A stretch of 33,881 bases of DNA from positions 1 through 33,881 of the forward strand of contig JBAXLO010000020.1 of NCBI GenBank assembly GCA_037134755.1, given 5' to 3'. Below the pieces are notes generated by a model. The model was given only the letters and a program-made list of their open reading frames with translations. It searched no databases and was not told the origin of the DNA. Shown piece by piece: positions 16,785 to 25,753 of this stretch (position 1 is the first letter of the stretch; every line of letters begins with the position of its first letter). Position numbers and translations under genes: made by a program. The stretch is from JBAXLO01 sp037134755 (GTDB taxonomy: Bacteria > Bacteroidota > Bacteroidia > Bacteroidales > JACABE01).

Positions 16785-17531
16785 TTATTGATTATTAATC
16801 TTTTTCAATCTTTGAATTTGATTTGCAAAGTAACTACTTTTTTCTGGAAATTTCAAAATTAATTTGTTATATAATTTAATTGCCTTTGTAAAATAGCCTT
16901 GTTTCTCGTAAATTGATGCCAATGTTTCGCTAATAATGTCGTCATTATCAGCTAAACTGTTCCTTTCAAGATCCTCAACAAATTCTTTTTCCTGTTTAGG
17001 TGTTTTTATTTTAGGTTGATCTTTTAGAAACTTCTCAATTAGTTCATTTGCATCTTTTATTTCTTTATCATACTTCTCTTGATTTTCAGCAACAGCTTGT
17101 TTTACATTAGATTTCTCTTTATTAATTTCAGCAAGTCTCTTCTGAATAATCTCGATAAGCTCACTACTTGTGTTACGTTCTTGCTTATTTTCTTTTTCTA
17201 CTATTTCTTCTTTTTCTACTTCATTATTAATATCAGCTACAGCTTTAATATCTTTAGAATTTTGTTCAAGCTCTTGTTCAGTACTATTATCAGTAGAAAT
17301 AGAATGAATATTATCACATAAATTTTTAATTACTTTACGATTATTAACATAAACAGCAGTTAACGATTGTTGTTTTGAAAACTCTTCTTTTATCTTAATT
17401 AAATTTAATAAATATAAAACTTGTGCAGATTGACAAAACGGGTATTTTCTTACAAGTTCTTTTATATCTATTAAACTTGAAGAATCAAGTTTGAATGGAG
17501 CTTTAATTAATGTAGTATAATTTTCTATCAT
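16785..17531 (-). CDS. TPR-like protein between lptE and secG
   Basis: A 248-aa soluble protein. Residues 90-170 are a charged, coiled-coil-like stretch rich in E, K and N. The C-terminal part has a tetratricopeptide unit (SETLASIYEKQGYFTKAIKLYNKLILKFPEKSSYFANQI). There is no signal peptide. Genes like it occupy the same place between lptE and secG in many Bacteroidota (from memory), which suggests envelope biogenesis, but the role is unknown. It lies 9 bp after lptE and 14 bp before secG, one transcription unit. Confidence 0.8.
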   Translation of the reverse strand: MIENYTTLIKAPFKLDSSSLIDIKELVRKYPFCQSAQVLYLLNLIKIKEEFSKQQSLTAVYVNNRKVIKNLCDNIHSISTDNSTEQELEQNSKDIKAVADINNEVEKEEIVEKENKQERNTSSELIEIIQKRLAEINKEKSNVKQAVAENQEKYDKEIKDANELIEKFLKDQPKIKTPKQEKEFVEDLERNSLADNDDIISETLASIYEKQGYFTKAIKLYNKLILKFPEKSSYFANQIQRLKKINNQ

Positions 17532-17540
17532 AATAAATAC

Positions 17541-18044
17541 TTACCAGTTAACAACTGCTTTATTAAAAATATCTTCTACAAGTTGATCTGATAAAGTTTT
17601 TATTAAATCACCTTCTACAGCTTGTAAATTCTTCTGACTGTCATAATCTACATATCTACTAAACCCGGTTTCAAAACTTTGTTTATCATCTTTTGTATTA
17701 ACAAATTTTACTTTTACAGTAATTGTTAATCTGTTTTGTGCAGCAGTTTGATTTGCTTGAATAGCAGTAGGAGAAACTGAATAACCTGTAATTTCACCTT
17801 CTAAACTTAAATCTCCATTTGAAGAAACTTGCATTAGGTTCGTTTGTGAAGAAAATCTATCTCTTAAAGATTGAGTTAACACCTGGCTTAACGTTGGCTG
17901 TCTTAAAGGAGCATTGTTAGGAAAGTATTGAATGGATATGGTTTTAGTATCCGCTGAAATATTAGCACCGGTGAAAGAATACATCCCACATCCATTCAAT
18001 AAGAATAGGATTAATAAAAAATATATGTTCCTAAACTTTATCAT
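17541..18044 (-). CDS. lptE: LPS assembly lipoprotein LptE
   Basis: Outer-membrane lipoprotein that plugs the LptD barrel for lipopolysaccharide insertion. The signal peptide ends in a lipobox LLNG-C19. Next come GMYSFTGA and ISIQYFPNNAPLRQPTLSQVLTQ, typical of the Bacteroidota LptE family, then the SLRDRF helix and a beta-rich remainder. The length is 167 aa. Its start overlaps the stop of the upstream T9SS cargo gene by 4 bp, so translation is probably coupled. It is the head of the lptE-TPR-secG envelope cluster. Confidence 0.9.
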   Translation of the reverse strand: MIKFRNIYFLLILFLLNGCGMYSFTGANISADTKTISIQYFPNNAPLRQPTLSQVLTQSLRDRFSSQTNLMQVSSNGDLSLEGEITGYSVSPTAIQANQTAAQNRLTITVKVKFVNTKDDKQSFETGFSRYVDYDSQKNLQAVEGDLIKTLSDQLVEDIFNKAVVNW

Positions 18045-18931
18045 TTAGTATGTGATATAAGAACTTTCTCTGTCTTATTTATATTATTACTTGATATTTT
18101 CACAAAATACATACCTTCTTTAAACGTAGAAAGATTAATATTATGATTACTTACATTTAAGTAATTATCATTATAAATCTCTTGTCCTGTTAAATTAAAT
18201 ATCTTTACATTAACTGGGATATTTTTAGTGTCATTAGTGCTTATTGTTAAATAATCTGAAGCGGGGTTAGGATATATTCTATAGTTTACTGCATGATTTT
18301 CAGAAATACCAACCGGATTGTAAACTAATGAAAGATCATCAATTAATAATGTAGTTCCATTTCCTCCTGCAGAAGTAGCAGAAGAGAGTAAAATGATATT
18401 CATTGTGTCAGGATTTTCTGTATATGCAGCATTATAATAAATAGGTAAAGCAAATTCAGTATATGATCCTACTGTGGTATTACATGTAAAGATGCCACCT
18501 GCAATAGTATCTCTTACACCTCCATTTGATTTGCTCAACATTATAGCAATTAACATACTGTCGGCACCAACAGGAGTATATTTAAAATAACCTTTTAAAG
18601 TATCTGGTCTGCCGGTGAATGGAGTTCCTCCGCCTACTGCTTGTGTTGTTAAATCAATAGTTCCAAGATCGCAGATACCGGGAACTGTAAGGGTTAAAAC
18701 TGCTTGAGTTTTTAGTTCTGCAGCATAGGTTCCACTATGGCTATCAGTTGATCTTGCTATGCTATGGATAGTTGTTAAAATAACGTTTTGATTAACCGAA
18801 GTCCAGCTTGTGGCTGTGTTTGCATCTGTCCAAGTTTCGAATCCTGGATTAGGAATGGTTGTTTGGGCATTTATTTTATTTATTGTAATCACAACAAATA
18901 AGGCAAAAAGGATAAAATAAATCTTCTTCAT
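18041..18931 (-). CDS. T9SS-secreted protein (PNPGFE-type beta domain)
   Basis: A 296-aa exported protein with a signal peptide at residues 1-22 (cut after NAQ). It has a carbohydrate-binding-like beta-sandwich domain starting IPNPGFETWTD, and a type A sorting domain from about residue 222 (YRIYPNPASDYLTIS, then GQEIYND and KEGMYFVKISSN). The sorting domain directs export through T9SS and attachment to the cell surface. The ligand is unknown. It sits between the AAA+/Fis regulator and lptE, overlapping lptE by 4 bp. In related genomes, as I remember them, these two are neighbours without this gene. Confidence 0.88.
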   Translation of the reverse strand: MKKIYFILFALFVVITINKINAQTTIPNPGFETWTDANTATSWTSVNQNVILTTIHSIARSTDSHSGTYAAELKTQAVLTLTVPGICDLGTIDLTTQAVGGGTPFTGRPDTLKGYFKYTPVGADSMLIAIMLSKSNGGVRDTIAGGIFTCNTTVGSYTEFALPIYYNAAYTENPDTMNIILLSSATSAGGNGTTLLIDDLSLVYNPVGISENHAVNYRIYPNPASDYLTISTNDTKNIPVNVKIFNLTGQEIYNDNYLNVSNHNINLSTFKEGMYFVKISSNNINKTEKVLISHTK

Positions 18932-19087
18932 ATGTTTTAATTTTATTATGTTAGTAACTCAAATTTATTATAATATTATACTCCACAAAATTAATACTAA
19001 ATACTATCTTATTATCATCAATTCTATTATATTTCTTTAAATAATGTATAAATTAATAATTATTAACAAAATAAAGCACTTTTATAT

Positions 19088-20305
19088 TTATGATTCTTCC
19101 AAATCATAGTCTTTTATCTTCCTATATAAAGTTCTTTCTGATATTCCTAATTCTATAGCAGCACTGCTTTTTTTACCTTTATGCTTTTTTAGAACCTTTT
19201 TAATAACCTCTAATTCTTTTTTCTCTAATGAAAAGTTTTCTTCTACAACTTCAGATTCTTGTATAGGTTCATTATTATCATTGTCATTAGCATTATATTT
19301 TATATCATTCTTATCAAAGTAATTATCAAAACTCTTATTATAGTTATACTTTGTAAGATCATTATCCTGCGAAAGGTTTGCATTTTGCATTAATAAAGAA
19401 ATAACTTTCTTTAAATCATTAATGTCTTTTTTCATTTCAAAAAGAACATTGTAGAGTATTTCCCTTTCGGATATACCTTGTTCAGCGGCCTTCTTATCAT
19501 ACAATACCGGCAGCTCATTATTATTAGTTTCGGGTAAGTATTTCTTTAAAGTTTGAAGATTTAAATCTCTCTCTGTTTCAATAATAGAGATTTGTTCGGT
19601 GATGTTTTTTAGCTGACGCACATTGCCTTGCCAACGATAGTTAGTAAGATATATCTTTGCTGCTTCATCTAATTGCAATGGTGGCATACGATATTTTTCA
19701 GCAAAGTCGTGGGCAAATTTCTTAAATAAAAGTTCGATGTCTTCTTTTCTGTTTCTTAATGGTGGCACATAAATAGGAACCGTACTTAGGCGATAATAAA
19801 GATCTTCGCGAAAAGTTCCTTTCTGGATAGCTTCAAGGATATTAATATTAGTAGCGGCTACTATTCGTACATTAGTTTTAATAACTTTTGAAGAGCCAAC
19901 TTTAATAAATTCACCACTCTCCAAAACTCTAAGTAATCTTACTTGTGTTGATAAAGGGAGCTCGGCTACTTCATCCAAAAAGATAGTACCGCCATTAGCT
20001 ACTTCAAAATATCCTTTGCGGGCTTCGTGCGCATCGGTAAACGAACCTTTCTCGTGTCCGAACAGTTCAGAATCAATAGTTCCTTCGGGGATGGCGCCAC
20101 AGTTAATGGCAATATAAGGCCCATGCTTGCGCGGACTAAACTGATGTATTATCTTAGGGAAAACTTCCTTGCCTACACCGCTTTCTCCGGTTATCAAAAC
20201 AGAAATATCAGTTGACGCAACTTGCTGTGCTATTTCGATTGCACGATTTAGTAAAGGAGAATTTCCGGTAATATTAAACCTTTGTTTTATTGATAAATTG
20301 TCCAT
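19088..20305 (-). CDS. AAA+ enhancer-binding-type regulator with Fis HTH, GSFTDA variant
   Basis: A 405-aa transcription regulator of the NtrC group without a receiver or sensor domain. It has a short N-terminus, an AAA+ domain (residues 12-235) and a C-terminal Fis-type helix-turn-helix (about 365-403, SSAAIELGISERTLYRKI). Walker A is G40-ESGVG-K46 and Walker B GGTIFLDE ends at D111-E112, so ATPase function is likely. The loop that contacts sigma-54 normally reads GAFTGA; here it is G87-SFTD-A92. That casts doubt on normal sigma-54 activation. Operator-like CTGACA sites lie 85-130 bp upstream and a similar perfect one lies upstream of groS. Confidence 0.9.
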   Translation of the reverse strand: MDNLSIKQRFNITGNSPLLNRAIEIAQQVASTDISVLITGESGVGKEVFPKIIHQFSPRKHGPYIAINCGAIPEGTIDSELFGHEKGSFTDAHEARKGYFEVANGGTIFLDEVAELPLSTQVRLLRVLESGEFIKVGSSKVIKTNVRIVAATNINILEAIQKGTFREDLYYRLSTVPIYVPPLRNRKEDIELLFKKFAHDFAEKYRMPPLQLDEAAKIYLTNYRWQGNVRQLKNITEQISIIETERDLNLQTLKKYLPETNNNELPVLYDKKAAEQGISEREILYNVLFEMKKDINDLKKVISLLMQNANLSQDNDLTKYNYNKSFDNYFDKNDIKYNANDNDNNEPIQESEVVEENFSLEKKELEVIKKVLKKHKGKKSSAAIELGISERTLYRKIKDYDLEES

Positions 20306-20389
20306 TTAAAGCTAACGTTTAACTTGTTTTAATATCCAATTTTCTTATACTTATAAATTGGGTGTAAAATTACTAATAAATTACGACAT

Positions 20390-20435
20390 CCTGACAAAAT
20401 TTCATGCTTTTTAACAAAGTCTGCCATTTTGTCAT
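20390..20435 (-). promoter_or_regulatory. Two degenerate CTGACA/TGTCAG sites upstream of the regulator
   Basis: CCTGACAAAATTTCATG (20390-20406) differs at 2 of 17 bases from the perfect groS palindrome at 16340-16356. CTGCCATTTTGTCAT (20421-20435) differs at 2 of 15 from the ideal CTGACATTTTGTCAG. On the minus strand TTTTG within the proximal site and TAATTTTAC near 20369 give a weak -33/-7 pair, so the site may overlap the promoter. Confidence 0.5.
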
Positions 20436-20890
20436 AGATGTATTGTGAGATAGTTTATTTCCTTTGTGTAATTATGACGTGTATCATCGCACAATATCAT
20501 TCTTTGTACAACGAGATTATATGAAAAATAAAATAAAGAAATTTATTAGTCACCGGAACTATAAGAATTACGGTTAAGAAAAAGAAATAAAATTAATTTC
20601 AATTTATTAAAAAGTTCTCACCATGTATTTGTTGGGAGTTTTTTGATTTGAATGATTAGCGATGAATCACAATTTTTTTTCATTAACCTGCTAACTCAAG
20701 GTCGTGAACTATAAAAGGGAAATTTAAATTAGCTTGTCACACTGCCTTTGCAATGACTAATTTAGGTTTATTATTTATAAAATGGATTTTGTAAGCCTTT
20801 TTATATTAATTTTGTGGATTATTCTGAAAACAATAAATGAGTAGAAAAGAAGCATTAAAAAGAGATCAAAAAACGAGATATTATAAAATA
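20436..20890. other. Intergenic stretch without a supported gene
   Basis: A/T-rich sequence between the regulator and the initiator tRNA. The only frame with a start is an 18-codon ATG frame at 20521-20577, too short to support. A weak hairpin lies near 20610-20645, with GGGAG followed by six T residues, and could be a terminator on the plus strand. No RNA family was recognised. Confidence 0.4.
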
Positions 20891-20893
20891 AAA

Positions 20894-20916
20894 AAGGCCA
20901 ACAAAATGTTGACCTT
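20894..20916 (-). terminator. Terminator of the initiator tRNA
   Basis: On the minus strand AAGGTCAAC and GTTGGCCTT pair (one G-T) around a short loop, followed by a T-run. It lies a few bases past the tRNA 3' end. Confidence 0.7.
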
Positions 20917-20921
20917 CTGTG

Positions 20922-20993
<72 letters not shown>

Positions 20994-21032
20994 ATATATC
21001 TTTTAATTTATATTAATGATCGATTTCAGACT

Positions 21033-21041
21033 GCAAAAGTA
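21033..21041 (-). promoter_or_regulatory. -7 element for initiator tRNA
   Basis: Minus-strand TACTTTTGC matches TAnnTTTG, 40 bp upstream of the tRNA 5' end. No clear -33 box at the usual distance. Confidence 0.45.
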
Positions 21042-21088
21042 CTACTTTTTTATCAATACAACAAATATAATTAAATAATAATTAAATA

Positions 21089-21967
21089 ATGGAACATAAA
21101 GCAGGTTTTGTAAACATAATTGGGAATCCAAACGTGGGCAAATCAACTCTTATGAATGCCTTGGTAGGCGAAAAACTTTCTATCATTACTTCTAAAGCAC
21201 AAACTACCCGTCATCGGATTATGGGTATTGTCAATTCTGATGATTTTCAGATAGTTTATTCTGACACTCCGGGCATTGTTAATCCGCATTATAAACTTCA
21301 TGAGTCAATGATGACTTTTGTTTATACTGCTTTAAAGGATGCTGATGTTTTTCTTTTGGTTACAGAAATAGGAGAACAATTCAAGAACCAAGAGATTATC
21401 GAAAAGATAAAAGCTTCGGGTATTCCGGCTATACTTATTATTAATAAGATTGACCTTTCGGATCAACCGACAATTGAAGCCAAGATGAAGCATTGGCAGG
21501 AGCATTTGCCAAATGCTGAGGTTATTCCGGTGTCGGCTTTGCATAATTTTAATATCGAAAAGGTTCTTGATACCATATTATCACATCTCCCTGAAGGTCC
21601 TGCTTATTTCCCAAAGGACGAAATGACTGATAAAACCATGCGTTTCTTCGCTTCAGAAATTATTAGAGAAAAGATATTTGAGAATTATAAAAAAGAAGTT
21701 CCTTATTCATCAGAAGTTGTTGTTGAAGAATATAAAGAAAAAGATGGTATTGATGTTATAAATGCTACTATTTTTGTTGAACGTGATTCACAAAAAGGAA
21801 TTATATTAGGATATAAAGGTAGTATGATTAAGAAAGTTGGAACAGAAGCCAGAATAGATATTGAAGAGTTTATACAGAAGAAAGTTTTTCTGGATCTTCA
21901 TGTTAAAGTTAACAAAGATTGGCGTAATAATGAGCTAAGCTTGAAAAGATTTGGATATGAACTTTAA
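21089..21967 (+). CDS. era: GTPase Era
   Basis: Ras-like GTPase that assists 16S rRNA maturation and 30S assembly. G1 is GNPNVGKST near residue 12, the T of QTTRHRIMG is G2, DTPG is G3 near residue 59, NKID is G4 near residue 120, and SAL is G5. The C-terminal KH domain has GYKGSMIKKVGTEARIDIE near residue 247. At 292 aa it is full length. It is upstream of der on the same strand with a 51-bp gap that contains a separate -7 element. Confidence 0.97.
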   Translation: MEHKAGFVNIIGNPNVGKSTLMNALVGEKLSIITSKAQTTRHRIMGIVNSDDFQIVYSDTPGIVNPHYKLHESMMTFVYTALKDADVFLLVTEIGEQFKNQEIIEKIKASGIPAILIINKIDLSDQPTIEAKMKHWQEHLPNAEVIPVSALHNFNIEKVLDTILSHLPEGPAYFPKDEMTDKTMRFFASEIIREKIFENYKKEVPYSSEVVVEEYKEKDGIDVINATIFVERDSQKGIILGYKGSMIKKVGTEARIDIEEFIQKKVFLDLHVKVNKDWRNNELSLKRFGYEL

Positions 21968-21985
21968 TAAGTGGATAACATTGTG

Positions 21986-21994
21986 TATCTTTGC
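21986..21994 (+). promoter_or_regulatory. der promoter -7 element
   Basis: TATCTTTGC lies between era and der, 25 bp before the der ATG, with TTTA about 19 bp upstream as a partial -33. The gene can therefore be transcribed independently of era. Confidence 0.6.
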
Positions 21995-22018
21995 AAAATA
22001 TAATTTGTACGAAATCTA

Positions 22019-23323
22019 ATGGGAAATATTTTAGCAATAGTAGGAAGACCTAACGTAGGCAAATCAACATTCTTTAATCGTTTAACTGAAACCAGAGATG
22101 CAATTGTAGACCCTACAAGTGGTGTAACTCGCGATAGACATTATGGCAAATCGGACTGGAATGGAAAAGAGTTTTCAGTAATAGATACCGGTGGATATGT
22201 TCACAATAGTGATGATATTTTTGAAGAAGAGATACGTAAACAGGTTGTGCTGGCTGTTGAAGAAACAGATGTGATCATCTTTATGGTTGACGTTAAAGAA
22301 GGCATGACTCCTTTGGATCAGGATGTGGCGGATATGCTTCGTCGCACAAGTAAAAAGATTTTTCTTGTTGCCAACAAAGTAGATAATAATGCCAGAATAG
22401 ATGATATAAACGACTTTTATAGCTTAGGATTAGGTGATATCTATTGTATTTCTTCTATCAATGGAAGCGGAACAGGCGATTTGCTCGATAAAGTTGTAGA
22501 GGAATTTAATGTAATTGAAGAAGAAGTAGCACCCGATCTACCAAAGATTACTATTATCGGAAGACCTAATGTTGGAAAATCTTCTTTGATAAATGCTTTA
22601 ATTGGCGTTGAACGTAACATTGTTACTCCAATTGCAGGCACAACTCGCGATTCGCTTTATACTCATTATAATAGTTTTGGATTCAATTTCTTATTAGTAG
22701 ATACTGCCGGGGTTCGAAAAAAAGGCAAGGTATTTGAGAATATAGAGTTCTACTCTGTGATGCGTTCGATACGAGCTATTGAGAATAGTGATGTTTGCAT
22801 ATTAATGATTGATGCTACATCGGGATTAGAATCTCAAGATTTAAATCTTTTTAGTCTTGCTGAAAAGAATCATAAAGGAGTTGTAATTGTAGTAAATAAA
22901 TGGGATTTAGTAGAAAAAGAAACGAATACTCATAAAGACTTCGAAGATCGTATCAGAGAAAAGATTGCTCCTTTCAAAGATGTTCCTATAATATTTACTT
23001 CTGTTCCTAATAAACAAAGGATTTTTAAAGTACTTGAAAGTGCTAACCAGGTTTATAAAAACAGAAATAAACGTATAACCACATCTGAGCTTAATAATAA
23101 ACTATTACCTCTTATTCAAGAAAATCCACCACCGGCATATAAAGGTAAATATATTAAGATTAAATATATTACACAGCTTCCTTTAGCATATCCTTCATTC
23201 GTTTTCTTCTGTAATCTTCCTCAATACATAAGGGAAGAATATAAGAGATATATGGAAAACAAGATGAGAGAAATGTATGATTTCTCAGGTGTTCCTATGA
23301 CTTTATATTTCAGACAGAAGTAA
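22019..23323 (+). CDS. der: Double-GTPase Der (EngA)
   Basis: Ribosome-assembly GTPase needed for 50S maturation. Two G domains in tandem: G1 as GRPNVGKSTFFN near residue 8, with DTGG and NKVD; and a second G1 as GRPNVGKSSLIN near residue 180, with DTAG and NKWD. A C-terminal KH-like domain follows from about residue 350 (LPLIQENPPPAYKGKYIKIKY). At 434 aa it has the usual length. The start ATG directly precedes the first G1 strand. It is followed 34 bp later by the Hsp15-like gene. Confidence 0.98.
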   Translation: MGNILAIVGRPNVGKSTFFNRLTETRDAIVDPTSGVTRDRHYGKSDWNGKEFSVIDTGGYVHNSDDIFEEEIRKQVVLAVEETDVIIFMVDVKEGMTPLDQDVADMLRRTSKKIFLVANKVDNNARIDDINDFYSLGLGDIYCISSINGSGTGDLLDKVVEEFNVIEEEVAPDLPKITIIGRPNVGKSSLINALIGVERNIVTPIAGTTRDSLYTHYNSFGFNFLLVDTAGVRKKGKVFENIEFYSVMRSIRAIENSDVCILMIDATSGLESQDLNLFSLAEKNHKGVVIVVNKWDLVEKETNTHKDFEDRIREKIAPFKDVPIIFTSVPNKQRIFKVLESANQVYKNRNKRITTSELNNKLLPLIQENPPPAYKGKYIKIKYITQLPLAYPSFVFFCNLPQYIREEYKRYMENKMREMYDFSGVPMTLYFRQK

Positions 23324-23357
23324 AGAGATTGTTTCATACATTATTCTTATTTAATTT

Positions 23358-23741
23358 ATGAAAACGGTAACTGAAGTAAGAATTGATAAGTGGCTATGGT
23401 CGGTGAGGGTATATAAAACCCGCAATCAGGCATCTGAAGCTTGTAGAACAGGTAATGTTAAGATCAATGATCAGGAAGTAAAAGCTTCGCGCAATGTTAA
23501 GATTGGTGATATAATTATTGTTCATATCGAACAATTAAACAGAATCTTATTAGCAAAAGCTTTGCTTGATAATAGAGTCTCAGCTAAACTTGTTGTTGAT
23601 TATATGGAAGACCAGACGCCACAGGAAGAAATTGAACGTTTGAGAATAGCTAAGAAAACAAGTTTCGAGAAACGTGATCATGGATTAGGTCGACCTACTA
23701 AACGAGAAAGAAGAGATATAGAGAAGTTTAAATACGAATAA
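23358..23741 (+). CDS. hslR: S4-domain RNA-binding protein, Hsp15-like
   Basis: A 127-aa protein with an N-terminal S4 domain (residues 6-50: RIDKWLWSVRVYKTRNQASE, then GNVKINDQEVKASRNVKIGD). Hsp15 binds 50S subunits that still carry peptidyl-tRNA and helps recycle stalled ribosomes. The C-terminal tail is basic (GRPTKRERRDIEKFKYE), as in other family members. It follows der by 34 bp and is probably co-transcribed, making a run of three ribosome-related genes. The symbol is by family similarity only. Confidence 0.82.
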   Translation: MKTVTEVRIDKWLWSVRVYKTRNQASEACRTGNVKINDQEVKASRNVKIGDIIIVHIEQLNRILLAKALLDNRVSAKLVVDYMEDQTPQEEIERLRIAKKTSFEKRDHGLGRPTKRERRDIEKFKYE

Positions 23742-23766
23742 GTTTTACTTCACAAATACATTTCTT

Positions 23767-24201
23767 ATGAAAAGAATTATAACTGCAATGCTATTGTTTG
23801 TTGCGTTTTCTTTTGGCACTTATGCTCAGAAAACGAATATAATCATTAAAGAGGTAACCAATCTTTTGATGCTTCAAAAGGATGCCTGGAATCAAGGCGA
23901 CCTTGATAAATATATGAGTTATTACTGGAAGTCGGATTCATTGCGCTTTATGGGTAAGAGTGGAGTAACTAAAGGCTGGCAGAACACATTGGATAAATAT
24001 AAAAAGAGCTTCCCCGACAAGGAAACAATGGGCAATCTAACCTTCGACAATCTACAATATGAAAGCATCGACAAGGATAATATAATTGTAATTGGAAGTT
24101 GGAAACTAGTAAGAACCAAAGATAATGTTGGCGGGTATTTTTCTTTACTTTGGAGAAAGATTAATCACAAATGGGTTATAATAATTGATCATACAAGTTA
24201 A
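23767..24201 (+). CDS. Exported NTF2/SnoaL-like (DUF4440-type) protein
   Basis: A 144-aa protein with a signal peptide (residues 1-20, cut after TYAQ) and one small NTF2-like cone domain: LLMLQKDAWNQGDLDKYMSYYWKSDSL near the start, later SFPDKETMGNLTF, and a final GGYFSLLWRKINHKWVIIIDHTS strand. Such domains bind small ligands or act as enzymes; no catalytic set is evident. It lies 25 bp after the Hsp15-like gene and 12 bp before the helicase gene, all on the plus strand. Confidence 0.82.
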   Translation: MKRIITAMLLFVAFSFGTYAQKTNIIIKEVTNLLMLQKDAWNQGDLDKYMSYYWKSDSLRFMGKSGVTKGWQNTLDKYKKSFPDKETMGNLTFDNLQYESIDKDNIIVIGSWKLVRTKDNVGGYFSLLWRKINHKWVIIIDHTS

Positions 24202-24213
24202 AATATAAACAAA

Positions 24214-25647
24214 ATGCATCCCAGAGATATTAGTAACATCATAAAGCGTCTATTTGAACATGAGCCTACTACCGGGCAGCATTTATTGATAGATATGTTG
24301 GCTGAGTTCTTGAACAAGCCTTCCAAAAATGCTTTTATTATCAAAGGTTATGCCGGCACTGGTAAGACAACCGTTGTAAGTGCGCTTGTAAAGTCGTTGC
24401 CTTATCTTGGGAAGAAGGCTGTTTTGTTGGCTCCCACGGGCAGAGCTGCTAAAGTATTGTCGGAGTATTCCAAGCAACAAGCTTTTACTATTCATAAAAA
24501 GATTTATCGCATAAAGTCTACTAAAGATGGGCATAGTTTTTTAAGCCTTCAGGAGAATAAACATAAGAACACCCTCTTTATTGTAGATGAAGCCTCGATG
24601 ATACCCGATTTTAATTCTACTAAAGAAACCAGTTTGTTTTCGGATCGTAGTGTGTTGGAGGATTTGATATTTTATATTAACGAAGGTGTTGGTTGTAGCT
24701 TGATCCTGATTGGAGATACGGCTCAGTTGCCTCCGGTTGGCACTGATGTTAGCCCTGCTCTCAACAAAGAATATCTGAATGCTTCGTATCACATTGAGTT
24801 TACCGAATGCGAACTTACGGAGGTTGTTCGCCAGGCTAAAGAGTCGGGCATACTTAGCAATGCAACTTTGCTAAGGGATATGATTAATGAAGAAGATTAT
24901 AACCTTCCTTTTTTTGATACGGATGGCTTTGTAGATATACAAAGAATTAGCGGTGCTGAGTTGGAAGAAAGTTTAAACGATAGTTATAGCAGAGGTGGTA
25001 GAGAGAACATTGTTATTATTTGCCGGTCCAACAAGCGAGCCAACATATATAATCAGGAGATAAGGAAAAGGATTTTGTTTCAGGAAAACGAGATATCAAC
25101 AGGCGATTATATGATGGTGTTGAAGAATAATTACTTTTGGTTGCCCGAAGAATCCGAGACAGGGTTTATTGCTAATGGTGATATTATTGAGATCCTTAAG
25201 ATAAAGAAGACCGAAGAGATATATGGGTATCGTTTTGCAGATGTAACGGTTCGTTTGATTGATTATCCTGACGAAAAGGATTTGGAAGTTAAGATAATGC
25301 TGGATACTATCATGCTCGAAACGCCTTCGTTAAACTATACGGAAAGCCGCAAACTCTGGGACGAAATTATGCTGGACTTTCAGGATGTGCCATTGAAAAG
25401 AAATAAGATGCTAAAGGTTAAAAACAGTCCGCATCTTAATGCCTTACAGGTTAAGTTTGCATACTCCTTGACTTGCCACAAAACACAAGGCGGACAGTGG
25501 GATACCGTGTATGTTGACCAGGGTTATATTACCAAAGAAATGATTAACACCGAGTATCTGCGTTGGCTTTACACTGCCACCACCCGAGCCGTTAAGAAGC
25601 TTTATCTTATCAACTTTAATGATTATTATTTTAGGAATAATCATTAA
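24214..25647 (+). CDS. RecD-like superfamily 1 DNA helicase
   Basis: A 477-aa ATP-dependent helicase of the RecD/Pif1-like group. Walker A is G45-YAGTG-K51-T52. The following motif is LLAPTGRAAKVLS (Ia), then LFIVDEASMIPD with D125-E126 (II), LILIGDTAQLPPVG (III), and EVVRQAKESG (IV). The C-terminal UvrD_C_2 part has YSLTCHKTQGGQWDTVYVD (V) and LYTATTRAVKKLYLI (VI). It lacks the N-terminal domain of true RecD and no recB or recC genes are nearby, so it probably acts alone in DNA repair. It is the last gene of the era-der run. Confidence 0.9.
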   Translation: MHPRDISNIIKRLFEHEPTTGQHLLIDMLAEFLNKPSKNAFIIKGYAGTGKTTVVSALVKSLPYLGKKAVLLAPTGRAAKVLSEYSKQQAFTIHKKIYRIKSTKDGHSFLSLQENKHKNTLFIVDEASMIPDFNSTKETSLFSDRSVLEDLIFYINEGVGCSLILIGDTAQLPPVGTDVSPALNKEYLNASYHIEFTECELTEVVRQAKESGILSNATLLRDMINEEDYNLPFFDTDGFVDIQRISGAELEESLNDSYSRGGRENIVIICRSNKRANIYNQEIRKRILFQENEISTGDYMMVLKNNYFWLPEESETGFIANGDIIEILKIKKTEEIYGYRFADVTVRLIDYPDEKDLEVKIMLDTIMLETPSLNYTESRKLWDEIMLDFQDVPLKRNKMLKVKNSPHLNALQVKFAYSLTCHKTQGGQWDTVYVDQGYITKEMINTEYLRWLYTATTRAVKKLYLINFNDYYFRNNH

Positions 25648-25753
25648 CGTAAAAGCCCTACATATTATAAATATGCAAAGCTTTCTTGTTTTATTTATAG
25701 TCTAACATTTGGGATATACTAAGTTTTGACACTCTGAATAAATAGAGATTCAA

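Noticed and set aside
20521..20577. 18-codon ATG frame MKNKIKKFISH
   Set aside because: Too short and without context; probably chance in A/T-rich DNA.
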